Shown: positions 26,765-36,122, numbered from the stretch's first letter. The stretch: 58,562 nucleotides of DNA from Alphaproteobacteria bacterium (GCA_017480745.1 JAFUSA010000020.1:1-58562); one strand, 5' to 3'. Program-made: numbers and translations. The notes: generated from the sequence alone by a model not told the origin.

Positions 26765-27871
26765 CTATTTACCTATCGGGTTTCCGTTTTCATCAACATA
26801 CTCCCAGCCGTCGTCAGGAATCGGATTTCCGTTTTCATCAACATACTCCCAACCGTCGTCAGAAATCGGGTTTCCGTTTTCATCAACATATTCCCAGCCG
26901 TCGTCAGAAATCGGGTTTCCGTTTTCATCAACATATTCCCAACCACTGTCTTGCGGTGTTTGATAATTTGCATTTTGTATTTGCGGAGCGGAATATTTAC
27001 CTTGCGGAGCTCCATCATTTAAGTTAAGAGATACTGGATTCACCTCATCCAAAGAAACCTGTTCATCTGCATGCATAGCGTTGCGAATTTGATCCATTGC
27101 ATTACCATACCCCTTAGGCGCATTCAAAGTTTCACTTTGTAATATGTTAGAAAGATCTATATCCACTGTTTCAGCTGTTCGCAAATCGCTATTTTGCCCC
27201 CCTGTTTCAGTCGCTCGCAATTTACTGTTTTGTCCCACAATATCAACCGTTTTAGGATTATTAGGGCTTATATGTTGCATCGCGGGATTTTCTGTTGGGA
27301 CCTCTTGCAAAGTTATCGGCTGTTGCGGAACAATAGTTTGCACCTGCGGATTAGGATTACTCATAGCCCGAAATCTGTTCAGCGCATCCATAACTCCGTC
27401 AGTTGTCGGATTACGTATCATATTGTTTTCGCGCAAAGCAATAGCCAAAGAATTAGCCAATTCCTTAGCAAATTCAGCGCTCAGACTGGTAACAGACTTT
27501 TTAGATTCTTCTGAATCCTCTTCTTCCTCGTCTTCATCATTATTTTTTTCATCAATAATTCGAGTACTTTTCTTCTTGGCAAATTTTTTATTTCCCTTTT
27601 CCAGTCCTCTCGCTTCCGCAACTTCATCTATATGTTCCAAAAGAATTCGTCCTCCCGGCAATTCTCCGACAATTTCTTTTATTTTTATCGGCATATCCAA
27701 AAGCGACTGATCAAATTCATTTTTCTTTTGATCATTAAAAATGTGTATTTGATGAAAAATATTCAAATAACGCTGCGCAACCAAAAGAGGGCTTTCCTCA
27801 TTTTGTCCGCCGGAATATTCAACATCCATATTCAGCTCTTCATTACCTTCGGAAGCTTCATCGGTTGCCAT
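26765..27871 (-). CDS. Acidic repeat-bearing protein, first gene of the secretin operon
   Basis: The protein has 368 residues, is soluble and very acidic, with a charged low-complexity run near 100-125 (NDEDEEEEDSEESKKS). Its C-terminus is four tandem 15-residue repeats of the form GWEYVDENGNPI. No enzyme motif or signal peptide is visible. As first gene of the operon it could be a regulator, adaptor or assembly factor for the secretin-like complex; I cannot assign it. The start lies downstream of an 11-bp inverted repeat. Confidence 0.65.
   Translation of the reverse strand: MATDEASEGNEELNMDVEYSGGQNEESPLLVAQRYLNIFHQIHIFNDQKKNEFDQSLLDMPIKIKEIVGELPGGRILLEHIDEVAEARGLEKGNKKFAKKKSTRIIDEKNNDEDEEEEDSEESKKSVTSLSAEFAKELANSLAIALRENNMIRNPTTDGVMDALNRFRAMSNPNPQVQTIVPQQPITLQEVPTENPAMQHISPNNPKTVDIVGQNSKLRATETGGQNSDLRTAETVDIDLSNILQSETLNAPKGYGNAMDQIRNAMHADEQVSLDEVNPVSLNLNDGAPQGKYSAPQIQNANYQTPQDSGWEYVDENGNPISDDGWEYVDENGNPISDDGWEYVDENGNPIPDDGWEYVDENGNPIGK
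26775..26950. repeat. Four 45-bp coding tandem repeats
   Basis: Four nearly identical 45-bp units encode DDGWEYVDENGNPIS-type repeats at the C-terminus of the acidic protein. The copies differ by only a few bases, so they are recent or homogenised, and copy number probably varies between strains. Confidence 0.85.
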
Positions 27872-27896
27872 TATTAAACTCCTCAGTTTACAAACC

Positions 27897-27926
27897 TATA
27901 CTCTCTAAGATAATATAGAGAGTATA
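27897..27926. promoter_or_regulatory. 11-bp inverted repeat between the repressor gene and the secretin operon
   Basis: TATACTCTCTA (27897-27907) and TAGAGAGTATA (27916-27926) are perfect inverted repeats with an 8-bp spacer. It lies just past the end of the XRE regulator gene and about 25 bp upstream of the secretin operon, so it may be a terminator for the former or an operator for the latter. Confidence 0.5.
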
Positions 27927-27962
27927 AATATCTGGTTAATTTTATCAATAAAAATAACAAAT

Positions 27963-28937
27963 TTAAAGATTAATAAATGCTATTTTATGAAGCTTGGTCA
28001 AATCACTGTTGGAGAAATTAATCCGTTCGTCCGGATTCCAGCGTAACCCGTATAATTGACCGTTTTCATCCTCTCTAACGCTTAGCAACATCGCCTCATC
28101 TTCCTTAATGTAAAACAAAGCGACATCTCCGGCACTGACAATTTCCTGAGGATCAACAAACAGCACTGCACGATTTGAAAGCAAAGACCCCAGGCGTCTT
28201 GTACACAAATTAACAGCATAAATACGATGTTTTTCCTGCAAGTTTAGCGGGCAAGTAATTTCTTTTAGGCCATCATTGCGATTAATTACAATATTACCGT
28301 CAGAATTACCAACACCATAGACCGGAACCATCACGCCATCGCCATCGGAAACATACGATTCCATCATACCGGAATAACGGGCATTATTAAGCAACTTATA
28401 GCGAGTATCATTATGTTCTATAATATCTTCCAACATTCCGCCTTCATTCAATTTTTGAATTTCGGCTTTCAAAGCTTCTGTTGTGAAAGAAAGTGCTTTA
28501 GCTATGTTTTTGTATTCTTTATCAGATACTTCACGTTGTCCCATTTCTATACGGTGATACACCGAAAGAGTCATATCGGCATTTTCGGCAACTTCAATCA
28601 ATGTCAACCCTTTTTCATTTCGAATACGACGTAAACCGGCGCCCAAAGTTTTTAACCCTGCACTTTGGTTAATTTTCGTGCGTCGCTCTTGCTCTCTTTT
28701 CCAAGCCTGAACGACTTCCTGCTGAGAATTATGTTCATTTACATACAAATCCTGCAAACTACAATCCAAAAGTTCAGCAACCTGAATCAGCTGTTCCTGA
28801 TTTAACCGTCGATAACCTTTTTCTATTTTAGAAATTGCTGATAAGCTAACACCCAAATGGTCTGCCAACTCCTGCATAGGCATACCATGCAGTCTTCTAT
28901 GCATTCTAATTTGGTTAGGGAAAATAATTTCTTCCAT
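27963..28937 (-). CDS. XRE-family regulator with two helix-turn-helix domains
   Basis: The protein has 324 residues. The first HTH_3 domain (about 8-65) has MPMQELADHLGVSLSAISKIEKGYR. The second (about 100-155) has LTLIEVAENADMTLSVYHRIEMGQR. The C-terminal half has a LexA/S24-like outline: GDGVMVPVYG, then RRLGSLLSNRAVLFVDPQEIVSAGDVALFYIKEDEAMLLSVRE, but I could not fix a catalytic Ser-Lys pair. Such proteins are repressors, often of mobile or surface functions. It lies upstream of the secretin operon in the same direction and is a candidate regulator of it. Confidence 0.8.
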   Translation of the reverse strand: MEEIIFPNQIRMHRRLHGMPMQELADHLGVSLSAISKIEKGYRRLNQEQLIQVAELLDCSLQDLYVNEHNSQQEVVQAWKREQERRTKINQSAGLKTLGAGLRRIRNEKGLTLIEVAENADMTLSVYHRIEMGQREVSDKEYKNIAKALSFTTEALKAEIQKLNEGGMLEDIIEHNDTRYKLLNNARYSGMMESYVSDGDGVMVPVYGVGNSDGNIVINRNDGLKEITCPLNLQEKHRIYAVNLCTRRLGSLLSNRAVLFVDPQEIVSAGDVALFYIKEDEAMLLSVREDENGQLYGLRWNPDERINFSNSDLTKLHKIAFINL

Positions 28938-29133
28938 ATTTTGCCTCTATAACAACATAATACAAACTATTGTTCATTGTAGTTATAAAAAAATAAAATG
29001 CAAGACAAAATTTTTCTTTATATACACGTTTGTTTATGTTTTCTGCTATTTTCAGCCATACTTTCACACACACACTCCTTTAATTTGCCGAATTGATGAT
29101 TACATTTTCCGAAAAATGAAAGGATACAAAAAA

Positions 29134-29760
29134 ATGTTGTCAGCTGAAAATAATCATATCTTTATATATCAAGGTTTGCACTCGCAAACATTTCCCATGC
29201 CCAAAAACAACAATATGTATAATTTTTTCAGCACCGATAACGTTTATAAGTTCATGCAATATACCCGCGAAATTACTCCGCGTGTTATGGTCTTCAACCT
29301 TGGTGATGATAATGACTTATCACCGAATGAAATCAATGACTTAAAGCAAAACATAGACTCGCAAAAATACCCTATCATTGTAACAAAAACACACAACCGA
29401 AAGTTTAAACTAAATCCGCAAATTGCCCACTACATCCAGTTGCCTTTACAAATGCGCGAACTGCATGATATTATAGAAAGTTACACAATCGGATTGAAAC
29501 AGCACCATGTGTTATTGTTAGAACGCTATGCAGAACAGCCGTCCGATTTTCAGCAACGACTCACAGCAAGCGGATATAGTGTTTTTAGCGTGCATAATTT
29601 GGATGCCGCCGACATCTATTTGCGAAACAATCATCCTCAGATAGTATGTGTTGAATATAATCTGCCGTTTATTAACGCAAAACAATGGCTTAATCACGAG
29701 CGTGTTTTTTATGTTGACAGAAAACAGGATATAAGTGAAATCCGCCGATTTTTGATTTAG
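29134..29760 (+). CDS. Unknown protein with two degenerate receiver-like halves
   Basis: I prefer ATG 29134 because GAAAGGA lies nine bases before it. The earlier ATG at 29116 has no ribosome site. The protein has 208 residues and is cytosolic. Each half looks like a worn CheY-type fold: ITPRVMVFNL...YPIIVTKT...YIQLPLQMRELHDII, then HHVLLLERYAEQPSDFQQRLTASGYSVFSVHNLDAADIYLRNNHPQIVCVEYNLPF. The phosphorylation pocket is not conserved, so if it is a receiver it is a pseudo-receiver acting by protein contact. It is divergent from the XRE gene. Confidence 0.55.
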   Translation: MLSAENNHIFIYQGLHSQTFPMPKNNNMYNFFSTDNVYKFMQYTREITPRVMVFNLGDDNDLSPNEINDLKQNIDSQKYPIIVTKTHNRKFKLNPQIAHYIQLPLQMRELHDIIESYTIGLKQHHVLLLERYAEQPSDFQQRLTASGYSVFSVHNLDAADIYLRNNHPQIVCVEYNLPFINAKQWLNHERVFYVDRKQDISEIRRFLI

Positions 29761-29776
29761 AGATAATCAAACTTAT

Positions 29777-29797
29777 AAAAATCCGCGGATTTTCTTA
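29777..29797 (+). terminator. Short terminator
   Basis: The palindrome AAAATCCGCGGATTTT (29777-29792) is followed by CTTATTTTT. Confidence 0.55.
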
Positions 29798-29855
29798 TTT
29801 TTGATTGCCATTAGAAAATCAAAAATGTTATCAGCAGATATTTTTTATCTAACCT

Positions 29856-29884
29856 CTTGCGTTTGCGCACAAAAAATCCCATAT
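29856..29884 (+). promoter_or_regulatory. Possible heat-shock (sigma-32) promoter of htpG
   Basis: CTTG (29856-29859) and CCCATAT (29878-29884) are separated by 18 bases. This fits the CTTG / C-rich -10 pattern described for RpoH promoters, and it lies about 30 bases before the htpG start. Confidence 0.45.
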
Positions 29885-29915
29885 AAATAGCAGTTGTTAT
29901 TGAAAGGATAATCTT

Positions 29916-31763
29916 ATGAGTAAACAAAAATTCAAAACCGAAGTCAGCAAATTGCTGGATATTGTGATTAATTCTCTTTACTCGGAAAAATATATTTTTC
30001 TGCGCGAATTGATTTCCAATGCCAGCGATGCCTGCGACAAGTTGCGTTATTATGCTTTAACTAATCCGGGAATCGCCAAAGACAACGGCGAGTTCAAAAT
30101 AGTTATCACCCCGAATGCCGAAGAAAACACCTTGACTATCAGTGATAACGGTATCGGCATGAATAAAGATGATTTAATCAATCACTTAGGAACTATTGCC
30201 AAATCAGGCACGGCTGATTTTGTGCGTAATGCCAAAGATAACGGTTCAGTTGTTGATTTAATCGGCAAGTTCGGTGTTGGTTTTTATTCCGCTTTTATGG
30301 TGGCAGAAAAAGTGGAAGTTACCACTAAGCGTGCCGGCGAAACACAAGCATATAAATGGGTTTCTAACGGTGTTAGCGGTTTTGAAATTACCGAAGCCGA
30401 ACGCGAAAAATTCGGCACGGATATTAAGCTTTATCTGAAAGAAGATGCCAAAGATTACACTGACACCATTTATTTACGCCATATTATTCGCACCTATTCC
30501 GACCATATTAACTACCCTATTGTGTTGGATTTAGGTAAAGCCGGAGAAGAAAATGTTAACACCGGATCAGCTTTGTGGACCAAAAATAAAGCCGAAATTA
30601 CCGACGACCAATATAATGAATTTTATCATCATATTTCACGTAATTTCGATACTCCGTGGATGCGCCTACACTTCAAAGCCGAGGGAAGCATTGAATACAC
30701 CGGATTGCTTTACATTCCGTCAGAAGCGCCTTATGATTTGTTTCAGCCGGATCGTCAACAAAGTTTGAAATTATATGTTAACCGTGTGTTTATTTCCGAC
30801 AAGGTTGATGATTTGATGCCGGCTTATTTGCGTTTCGTTAAAGGTATTATTGATAGTGCCGATTTGCCGCTGAATATTTCACGCGAAATGTTGCAGCAAA
30901 ATGCCTTGATTGCCAAAATTAAAAACGGTACAGTCGGGCGAATTTTGAAAGAACTTAAAAAGCGCTCCGAAGACTATGATGATTATATGAAGTTTTGGAA
31001 AACGTTCGGTATTGCTTTCAAAGAGGGTATCTACGAAGACGTCAATAATCGTGAAGAAGTGGCCTCGTTATCCCGTTTTTATTCTACCCGCGACAATGAT
31101 CGTTTAACTTCGCTTGATGAATATATTTCACATGTTCAAGAAGGGCAGACAAATATTTATTACATTACCGGCGATGATGTACCGACTTTACGTAACAATC
31201 CGCAATTGGAAGCTTTTAAAGCCAAAGATATTGAGGTTTTACTCTTGGTTGATCCGATTGATGAATTTTGGGTTCAGGTTTTGAATAACTACAAAGGCTA
31301 TCCGATTAAGCATGTTTCGCAAGCCGATATTGATTTGAAAATCAATCGCGACAGCACCAAAGCCGACGAAAAATCGTTAAAAAAATTGACTGATTTTATG
31401 GCGGAAATGTTCAAAGATGAGGTCAGCAAAGTGGAGCCGACGGAAAAGTTAACCAACAGCCCGGTTAGCTTAACGGTGGAAAACGGCCAAATGAGCATTC
31501 ACTTAGAGCGTTTAATGCGTAATCATCAACAACAAACAACGTTCGCCAGTTCGCGCATTTTAGAAATTAACCCGTATCACCCGTTAATTATTAAGTTAGC
31601 GGAAAGTGTTAACGATAAAGAGCAAAAACAAACCGTGGAAGAAGTTTGCCGCCTATTGCTTGACCAAGCCAAAATTGCCGAGGGCGAAGCAATCAACGAT
31701 AGCTCATTTTTTAGTGAAAAATTAAGCGACTATATTCTGCGCGGTTGGCAAAAAAGCGCGTAA
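29916..31763 (+). CDS. htpG: Hsp90-family chaperone HtpG
   Basis: HtpG is an ATP-dependent cytosolic chaperone working with the DnaK system. At 615 residues it is full length. The N-terminal GHKL ATPase has YSEKYIFLRELISNASDACDKLRY, ISDNGIGMN and GKFGVGFYSAFMVAEKV. The middle domain has GLLYIPSEAPYDLF, LYVNRVFISD and SREMLQQN. The C-terminal dimerisation domain ends near 615. GAAAGGATAATCTT sets the ATG. Apparently monocistronic, with a terminator 20-60 bases after the stop. Confidence 0.97.
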   Translation: MSKQKFKTEVSKLLDIVINSLYSEKYIFLRELISNASDACDKLRYYALTNPGIAKDNGEFKIVITPNAEENTLTISDNGIGMNKDDLINHLGTIAKSGTADFVRNAKDNGSVVDLIGKFGVGFYSAFMVAEKVEVTTKRAGETQAYKWVSNGVSGFEITEAEREKFGTDIKLYLKEDAKDYTDTIYLRHIIRTYSDHINYPIVLDLGKAGEENVNTGSALWTKNKAEITDDQYNEFYHHISRNFDTPWMRLHFKAEGSIEYTGLLYIPSEAPYDLFQPDRQQSLKLYVNRVFISDKVDDLMPAYLRFVKGIIDSADLPLNISREMLQQNALIAKIKNGTVGRILKELKKRSEDYDDYMKFWKTFGIAFKEGIYEDVNNREEVASLSRFYSTRDNDRLTSLDEYISHVQEGQTNIYYITGDDVPTLRNNPQLEAFKAKDIEVLLLVDPIDEFWVQVLNNYKGYPIKHVSQADIDLKINRDSTKADEKSLKKLTDFMAEMFKDEVSKVEPTEKLTNSPVSLTVENGQMSIHLERLMRNHQQQTTFASSRILEINPYHPLIIKLAESVNDKEQKQTVEEVCRLLLDQAKIAEGEAINDSSFFSEKLSDYILRGWQKSA

Positions 31764-31781
31764 GTATATTTGCACAACTTT

Positions 31782-31821
31782 TATCCGCCGATAAAGTTTT
31801 ATGTAGTTTTTTCGGCGGATA
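31782..31821 (+). terminator. Stem-loop after htpG
   Basis: TATCCGCCGA (31782-31791) pairs with TCGGCGGATA (31812-31821), and ATTTATTTG follows. It also lies past the convergent pilin 6 stop. Confidence 0.6.
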
Positions 31822-31845
31822 TTTATTTGTCTGACATCATTTAAT

Positions 31846-32514
31846 TTACATATTAAAATATATATCTACGGAAGGACCATCTTCTACGTAAAGGTTCGAA
31901 CACTCGGTAACCGCATCTTCTATAGGTACTTGTGTAGAAAAACAATTATCAGCAGTGCTCATATGGTGTGCGCAGACTTTGCTGGCATTTGCATTGCTCC
32001 AATCATATGTTAAAAGTTCGATACAGGCTTCTGTTTCTTTCCTTACACCATAAGAAATACGAAACGCCTGATAATCACCGCTTTTGGATTTATTTTCTGC
32101 AAATAACGAAACCCCACCACCAAAAGGATTGGCAATAGACATAATCTTGCCATCAGTTACGGTAATCATTTCATCTGGGAATATTTTGCCTTTTTTAACT
32201 ATCGGACAGCCATTGGCAGTATTGGTTGGCTTGCCGTGTGCATCAACGCCGGAATGTCCATAGCAACCGGAGGCATCGCAAGTGCCATCATCATAACCAT
32301 AACAACCCACTCCGATATAATTCTTCTGCGGTCCCCAGAAAGCACGCACATTACCGGCAATTAAAGTTATTTGCTCAATGGCTTTGTTCACCCGATATTT
32401 ATGCATCGCCTTTGAATATCCGGCGATACCGCCAACAGAAAGCACGCCGATGATGGCTAATACGCCGAGCATTTCTATCATTGAACGACCGGATTCTGCA
32501 TTGTATGTTTTCAT
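31846..32514 (-). CDS. Type IV prepilin-like protein (pilin 6)
   Basis: The protein has 222 residues with a short leader, MKTYNAESG, before RSMIEMLGV. It belongs to the Cys-rich subgroup with pilins 2 and 5 (CDASGCYGHSG, NGCPIVKKGKIFPDEM, VTDGKIMSIANPFGGG). The motif is EACIELLTYDW, with Tyr replacing the usual Gln. The C-terminal part has several more Cys (VCAHH, NCFST, ECSNL). GGAGATTTAAAA precedes the ATG, slightly different from the AGGAGATAAAATT of other type I members. Confidence 0.85.
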   Translation of the reverse strand: MKTYNAESGRSMIEMLGVLAIIGVLSVGGIAGYSKAMHKYRVNKAIEQITLIAGNVRAFWGPQKNYIGVGCYGYDDGTCDASGCYGHSGVDAHGKPTNTANGCPIVKKGKIFPDEMITVTDGKIMSIANPFGGGVSLFAENKSKSGDYQAFRISYGVRKETEACIELLTYDWSNANASKVCAHHMSTADNCFSTQVPIEDAVTECSNLYVEDGPSVDIYFNM

Positions 32515-32550
32515 TTTTAAATCTCCTTCTTGAGAAAAATTGATATTAAT

Positions 32551-32750
32551 AACAAATCAACCGCCAAACGGCGGTCAGGGAGTTAACAAATCATACATAT
32601 TTAAGTGATCCGCCCAACCTTTAGACATAAGTCCTGAACATTCGCAGAGCGCTCCCCAACCCATGTCGGAGATATTTACCATAACTTTAACGATGTTTAG
32701 AAAAACACCGCAATTAGCAAGAGCTTGTTAAGGCCCCGAACCGAAGTTCT
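32551..32750 (-). ncRNA. Structured pilin leader RNA, type I (copy 6)
   Basis: In minus-strand sense, P1 is GAAC-TTCG-GTTC and P2 is GGGGC/GCTCT. The loop TTAACAA (32725-32731) pairs exactly with TTGTTAA (32583-32589). The inner stem CGCTC/GGGCG encloses GGAC-TTAT-GTCT. GGTTGGGGAG can pair with CTCCCTGACC. The terminal ACCGCC/GGCGGT hairpin has only a weak T-run. The second long-range pairing seen in the other eight copies is not evident here. Confidence 0.8.
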
Positions 32751-32756
32751 AATTTC

Positions 32757-32784
32757 ACTATACCATAAAAAAAGCAAAAGTCAA
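32757..32784 (-). promoter_or_regulatory. Promoter of pilin 6 leader
   Basis: Minus strand: TTGACT (32784-32779), 16-bp spacer, TATAGT (32762-32757). Confidence 0.8.
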
Positions 32785-32811
32785 ATATTTTTTACAAAAT
32801 TCATAAAAACT

Positions 32812-32837
32812 ACCGCCGGCCCTAACAAGCCGGCGGT
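32812..32837 (-). terminator. Terminator of pgk
   Basis: ACCGCCGGC and GCCGGCGGT form a 9-bp stem with an 8-nt loop. On the minus strand it is followed by AGTTTTTATG. Confidence 0.75.
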
Positions 32838-32856
32838 TTTGTGAAACATAATATAA

Positions 32857-34065
32857 TTATTTTTTCATTACAGCAACGCCAGGAAGCTCCTTGCCTTCCA
32901 TCCATTCAAGGAATGCGCCTCCGGCAGTTGAAATGTAAGTAAACTTATTTTCAACTCCGGCGTTTGCCAAAGCGGAAACAGTGTCACCACCGCCGGCAAC
33001 CGTAGTTAATTTTCCGGCTACCGTTAGATCTGCGGCATGCTTAGCCACTTTGTTGGTTGCGTCATCAAACGGCTTTAATTCAAACGCACCCAATGGTCCG
33101 TTCCAAACCAAAGTTTTGCAACCATCCATAGCCGCATTTATTTTTGCCACACTTTTGGCTCCTACATCAAGTAAAGAACCATCAGCCGGCACATTATTGA
33201 TATCGTATGTAGCATGCTCTGCATTAGCGGCAAATTCCTTAGCCCAAACCAGATCGTCCGGCAAAATAACTTCACAGTTGTTGGCCTTAGCAGTAGCTAA
33301 AATTTCTTTCGCCGTATCCAACATATCCATTTGCACCAGCGAATTTTGTTCATTGATGGCATCAACACCCAAAACTTTCAGGAACGTATGTGCCATACCT
33401 CCGGAAATTACCAATTTATCTACTTTTTTCACTAAATTGTTCAATAAATCTAATTTAGTTGAAACTTTTGAACCACCGACAACAGCCATTAACGGACGTT
33501 CCGGATTATTCAAACCTTTACTCAAAGCTTCAACCTCTTCGGCCATCAACAAACCCATGGCAGACGGCAATAATTGAGGTGCTGCAACCATTGAAGCATG
33601 CGCACGATGTGCGGTTGAAAAGGCATCGGAAACATAAGCATCAGCATATTTTACCAATTCTTTTGCCCAATCGGCATTACCCTTCTTTTCTTCATCATAA
33701 AAGCGCAGATTTTCCAACAGCAAAACTTCATCATCTTTCATTGATGCAACAGCATTTTTAACATCTTCACCAATACAATCGCCCACAAATACAACTTTTT
33801 TACCTAAAGCTTTTTCCAACTCCGGAGCAACATGCGAAAGCGAATTTTTCATATCGCCCTTACCTTCCGGACGTCCGAAGTGAGATATTACTACAACTTT
33901 GGCGCCTTTGTTCATCAAAGTTTTGATGGTCGGTACAGTGCGATCAATACGCGCAGTGTTAGTAACCTTAAAGTTTTCATCCATAGGAACATTTAAATCG
34001 GCGCGCAACATAACTATTTTGCCGTTCAAATCGCCCAAATCTTCAATAGTTTTATATTCTTGCAT
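32857..34065 (-). CDS. pgk: Phosphoglycerate kinase
   Basis: Pgk transfers phosphate from 1,3-bisphosphoglycerate to ADP in glycolysis. At 402 residues it has a typical bacterial length. Visible motifs are MLRADLNVP near the N-terminus, SHFGRPEG, AHRAHASMV, the hinge GGSKVSTKLDLL, and the nucleotide loop GGGDTVSAL near the end. It follows gap in the same direction after a 68-bp gap with a stem-loop, so the two glycolytic genes form a gap-pgk unit with possible partial read-through. Confidence 0.97.
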   Translation of the reverse strand: MQEYKTIEDLGDLNGKIVMLRADLNVPMDENFKVTNTARIDRTVPTIKTLMNKGAKVVVISHFGRPEGKGDMKNSLSHVAPELEKALGKKVVFVGDCIGEDVKNAVASMKDDEVLLLENLRFYDEEKKGNADWAKELVKYADAYVSDAFSTAHRAHASMVAAPQLLPSAMGLLMAEEVEALSKGLNNPERPLMAVVGGSKVSTKLDLLNNLVKKVDKLVISGGMAHTFLKVLGVDAINEQNSLVQMDMLDTAKEILATAKANNCEVILPDDLVWAKEFAANAEHATYDINNVPADGSLLDVGAKSVAKINAAMDGCKTLVWNGPLGAFELKPFDDATNKVAKHAADLTVAGKLTTVAGGGDTVSALANAGVENKFTYISTAGGAFLEWMEGKELPGVAVMKK

Positions 34066-34091
34066 TTTCTTTCCCTAATTCATTACAAAAC

Positions 34092-34117
34092 CCCCACCGG
34101 TTAAACGCACGGTGGGG
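34092..34117 (-). terminator. Intercistronic stem-loop between gap and pgk
   Basis: CCCCACCG (34092-34099) pairs with CGGTGGGG (34110-34117). On the minus strand GTTTTG follows. It may attenuate pgk relative to gap or protect the gap mRNA end. Confidence 0.55.
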
Positions 34118-34133
34118 ATTTTGCAGTTTAATA

Positions 34134-35207
<1,074 letters not shown>

Positions 35208-35302
35208 CTAATTTATCATTAAAGATAAAAATTTCAAGTAAAAATTTTCATCTTGTGGTAAAAATGTTATTTTATCATCATAAATTAAAAATTATTATAT
35301 AG

Positions 35303-35341
35303 ACATAACCGCTTATAAAGCCATTTCATAAGCGGTTATGT
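35303..35341. terminator. Stem-loop after pilin 7
   Basis: ACATAACCGCTTAT (35303-35316) and ATAAGCGGTTATGT (35328-35341) form a perfect 14-bp stem past the pilin 7 stop. Confidence 0.6.
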
Positions 35342-35357
35342 TTGTGGCTAACGAATT

Positions 35358-36035
35358 TTAATGAAAAGCCCAGCCAATATAATTGTTATCCGCAGATACA
35401 CAATATGCCGTAGCTTTTTCAAAAGGCATTGTGGTATCACAGGCAATGTATCCATTTGTACCATTATATCCTCTTCTTCCTTCGCTACTTGTACAATTAT
35501 TATACGTAAATTGATGAAGAGTATTCAGAGCATCACCTATTTCAACATTAATTTCTACAAAATAAGGATTCGCACTACTCCAGTCTTTTGTTACCAGTTC
35601 AATACATGCTTCTTGCGAAATACCTGATAAATATATAAAATATTGAGATGTAAAATTTGATTGAGCGTATACAGAAAATGAGCCACCAAAAGCGTTTTCC
35701 ATAGCCGTTTTATTCTCATTCCACATTTCATCTGGAATGAGCTTAGCTTTTTTCATTACCGAGATATTTAAATCTTTATATCTGCCATTATTACCTGTTC
35801 CGTCAGGCTGATTAGCAAAAAATGTTCGCACATTACCGGCGATGAGAGTTATCTGCTCTATTGTTTTGTTGATGCGATATTTCATTATCGCTTTTGAATA
35901 TCCGGCAATTCCGCCAACCGATAAAACACCGATAATTGCTAATACTCCTAACATTTCTATCATAGAGCGTCCGGACTGGCTCTCTTTCCCGCAAGGGTTG
36001 AGAGAATTATTATTTTTTATTTCAAAGTTTATCAT
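35358..36035 (-). CDS. Type IV prepilin-like protein (pilin 7), leader RNA truncated
   Basis: The protein has 225 residues. Its 22-residue leader contains a short palindromic element (SLNPCGKES) and ends at Gly22 before RSMIEMLGV. KYRINKTIEQITLIAGNVRTFF, KKAKLIPDEMW and EACIELVTKDWSSAN follow, and the C-terminal part has further Cys (NNCTS, IACDT, AYCVS). The coding region looks intact, but most of the upstream leader RNA and the normal -10 are gone. It may be expressed constitutively, weakly, or not at all. Confidence 0.8.
   Translation of the reverse strand: MINFEIKNNNSLNPCGKESQSGRSMIEMLGVLAIIGVLSVGGIAGYSKAIMKYRINKTIEQITLIAGNVRTFFANQPDGTGNNGRYKDLNISVMKKAKLIPDEMWNENKTAMENAFGGSFSVYAQSNFTSQYFIYLSGISQEACIELVTKDWSSANPYFVEINVEIGDALNTLHQFTYNNCTSSEGRRGYNGTNGYIACDTTMPFEKATAYCVSADNNYIGWAFH
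35980..36005. repeat. Palindromic element in the pilin 7 leader peptide
   Basis: CTCTCTTTCCCGCAAGGGTTGAGAG is an imperfect palindrome related to the CCCCTTGCGGGAGA arms found in pilin 1. It is read in frame between the start codon and GRSM. Confidence 0.55.
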
Positions 36036-36070
36036 AACTTTATCTCCTAAATCATAGAGTTAACATACTA

Positions 36071-36122
36071 AAAAATTAACCGCCAAACGGCGGCAGGGGA
36101 GTTAGAAAATCATAATGTCAAA
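36071..36122 (-). promoter_or_regulatory. Remnant of a type I pilin leader (deleted)
   Basis: On the minus strand TTGACA (36122-36117) runs almost directly into TTATGATTTTCTAACTCCCC, the 3' segment of a type I leader, then the CCGCC/GGCGG terminal hairpin (36080-36093). About 170-200 bases (the -10, P1, P2, P4 and both upstream pairing strands) are missing. The terminator-like hairpin remains without its partners. Confidence 0.7.

Noticed and set aside
26775..26950. CRISPR-like tandem repeats
   Set aside because: Units are directly adjacent 45-bp coding repeats with no unique spacers and stay in one reading frame.
27144..27710. 188-codon plus-strand ORF opposite the acidic repeat protein
   Set aside because: The Ser/Leu/Phe-rich translation is typical of antisense to acidic coding sequence, and the minus-strand gene has a ribosome site and operon context.
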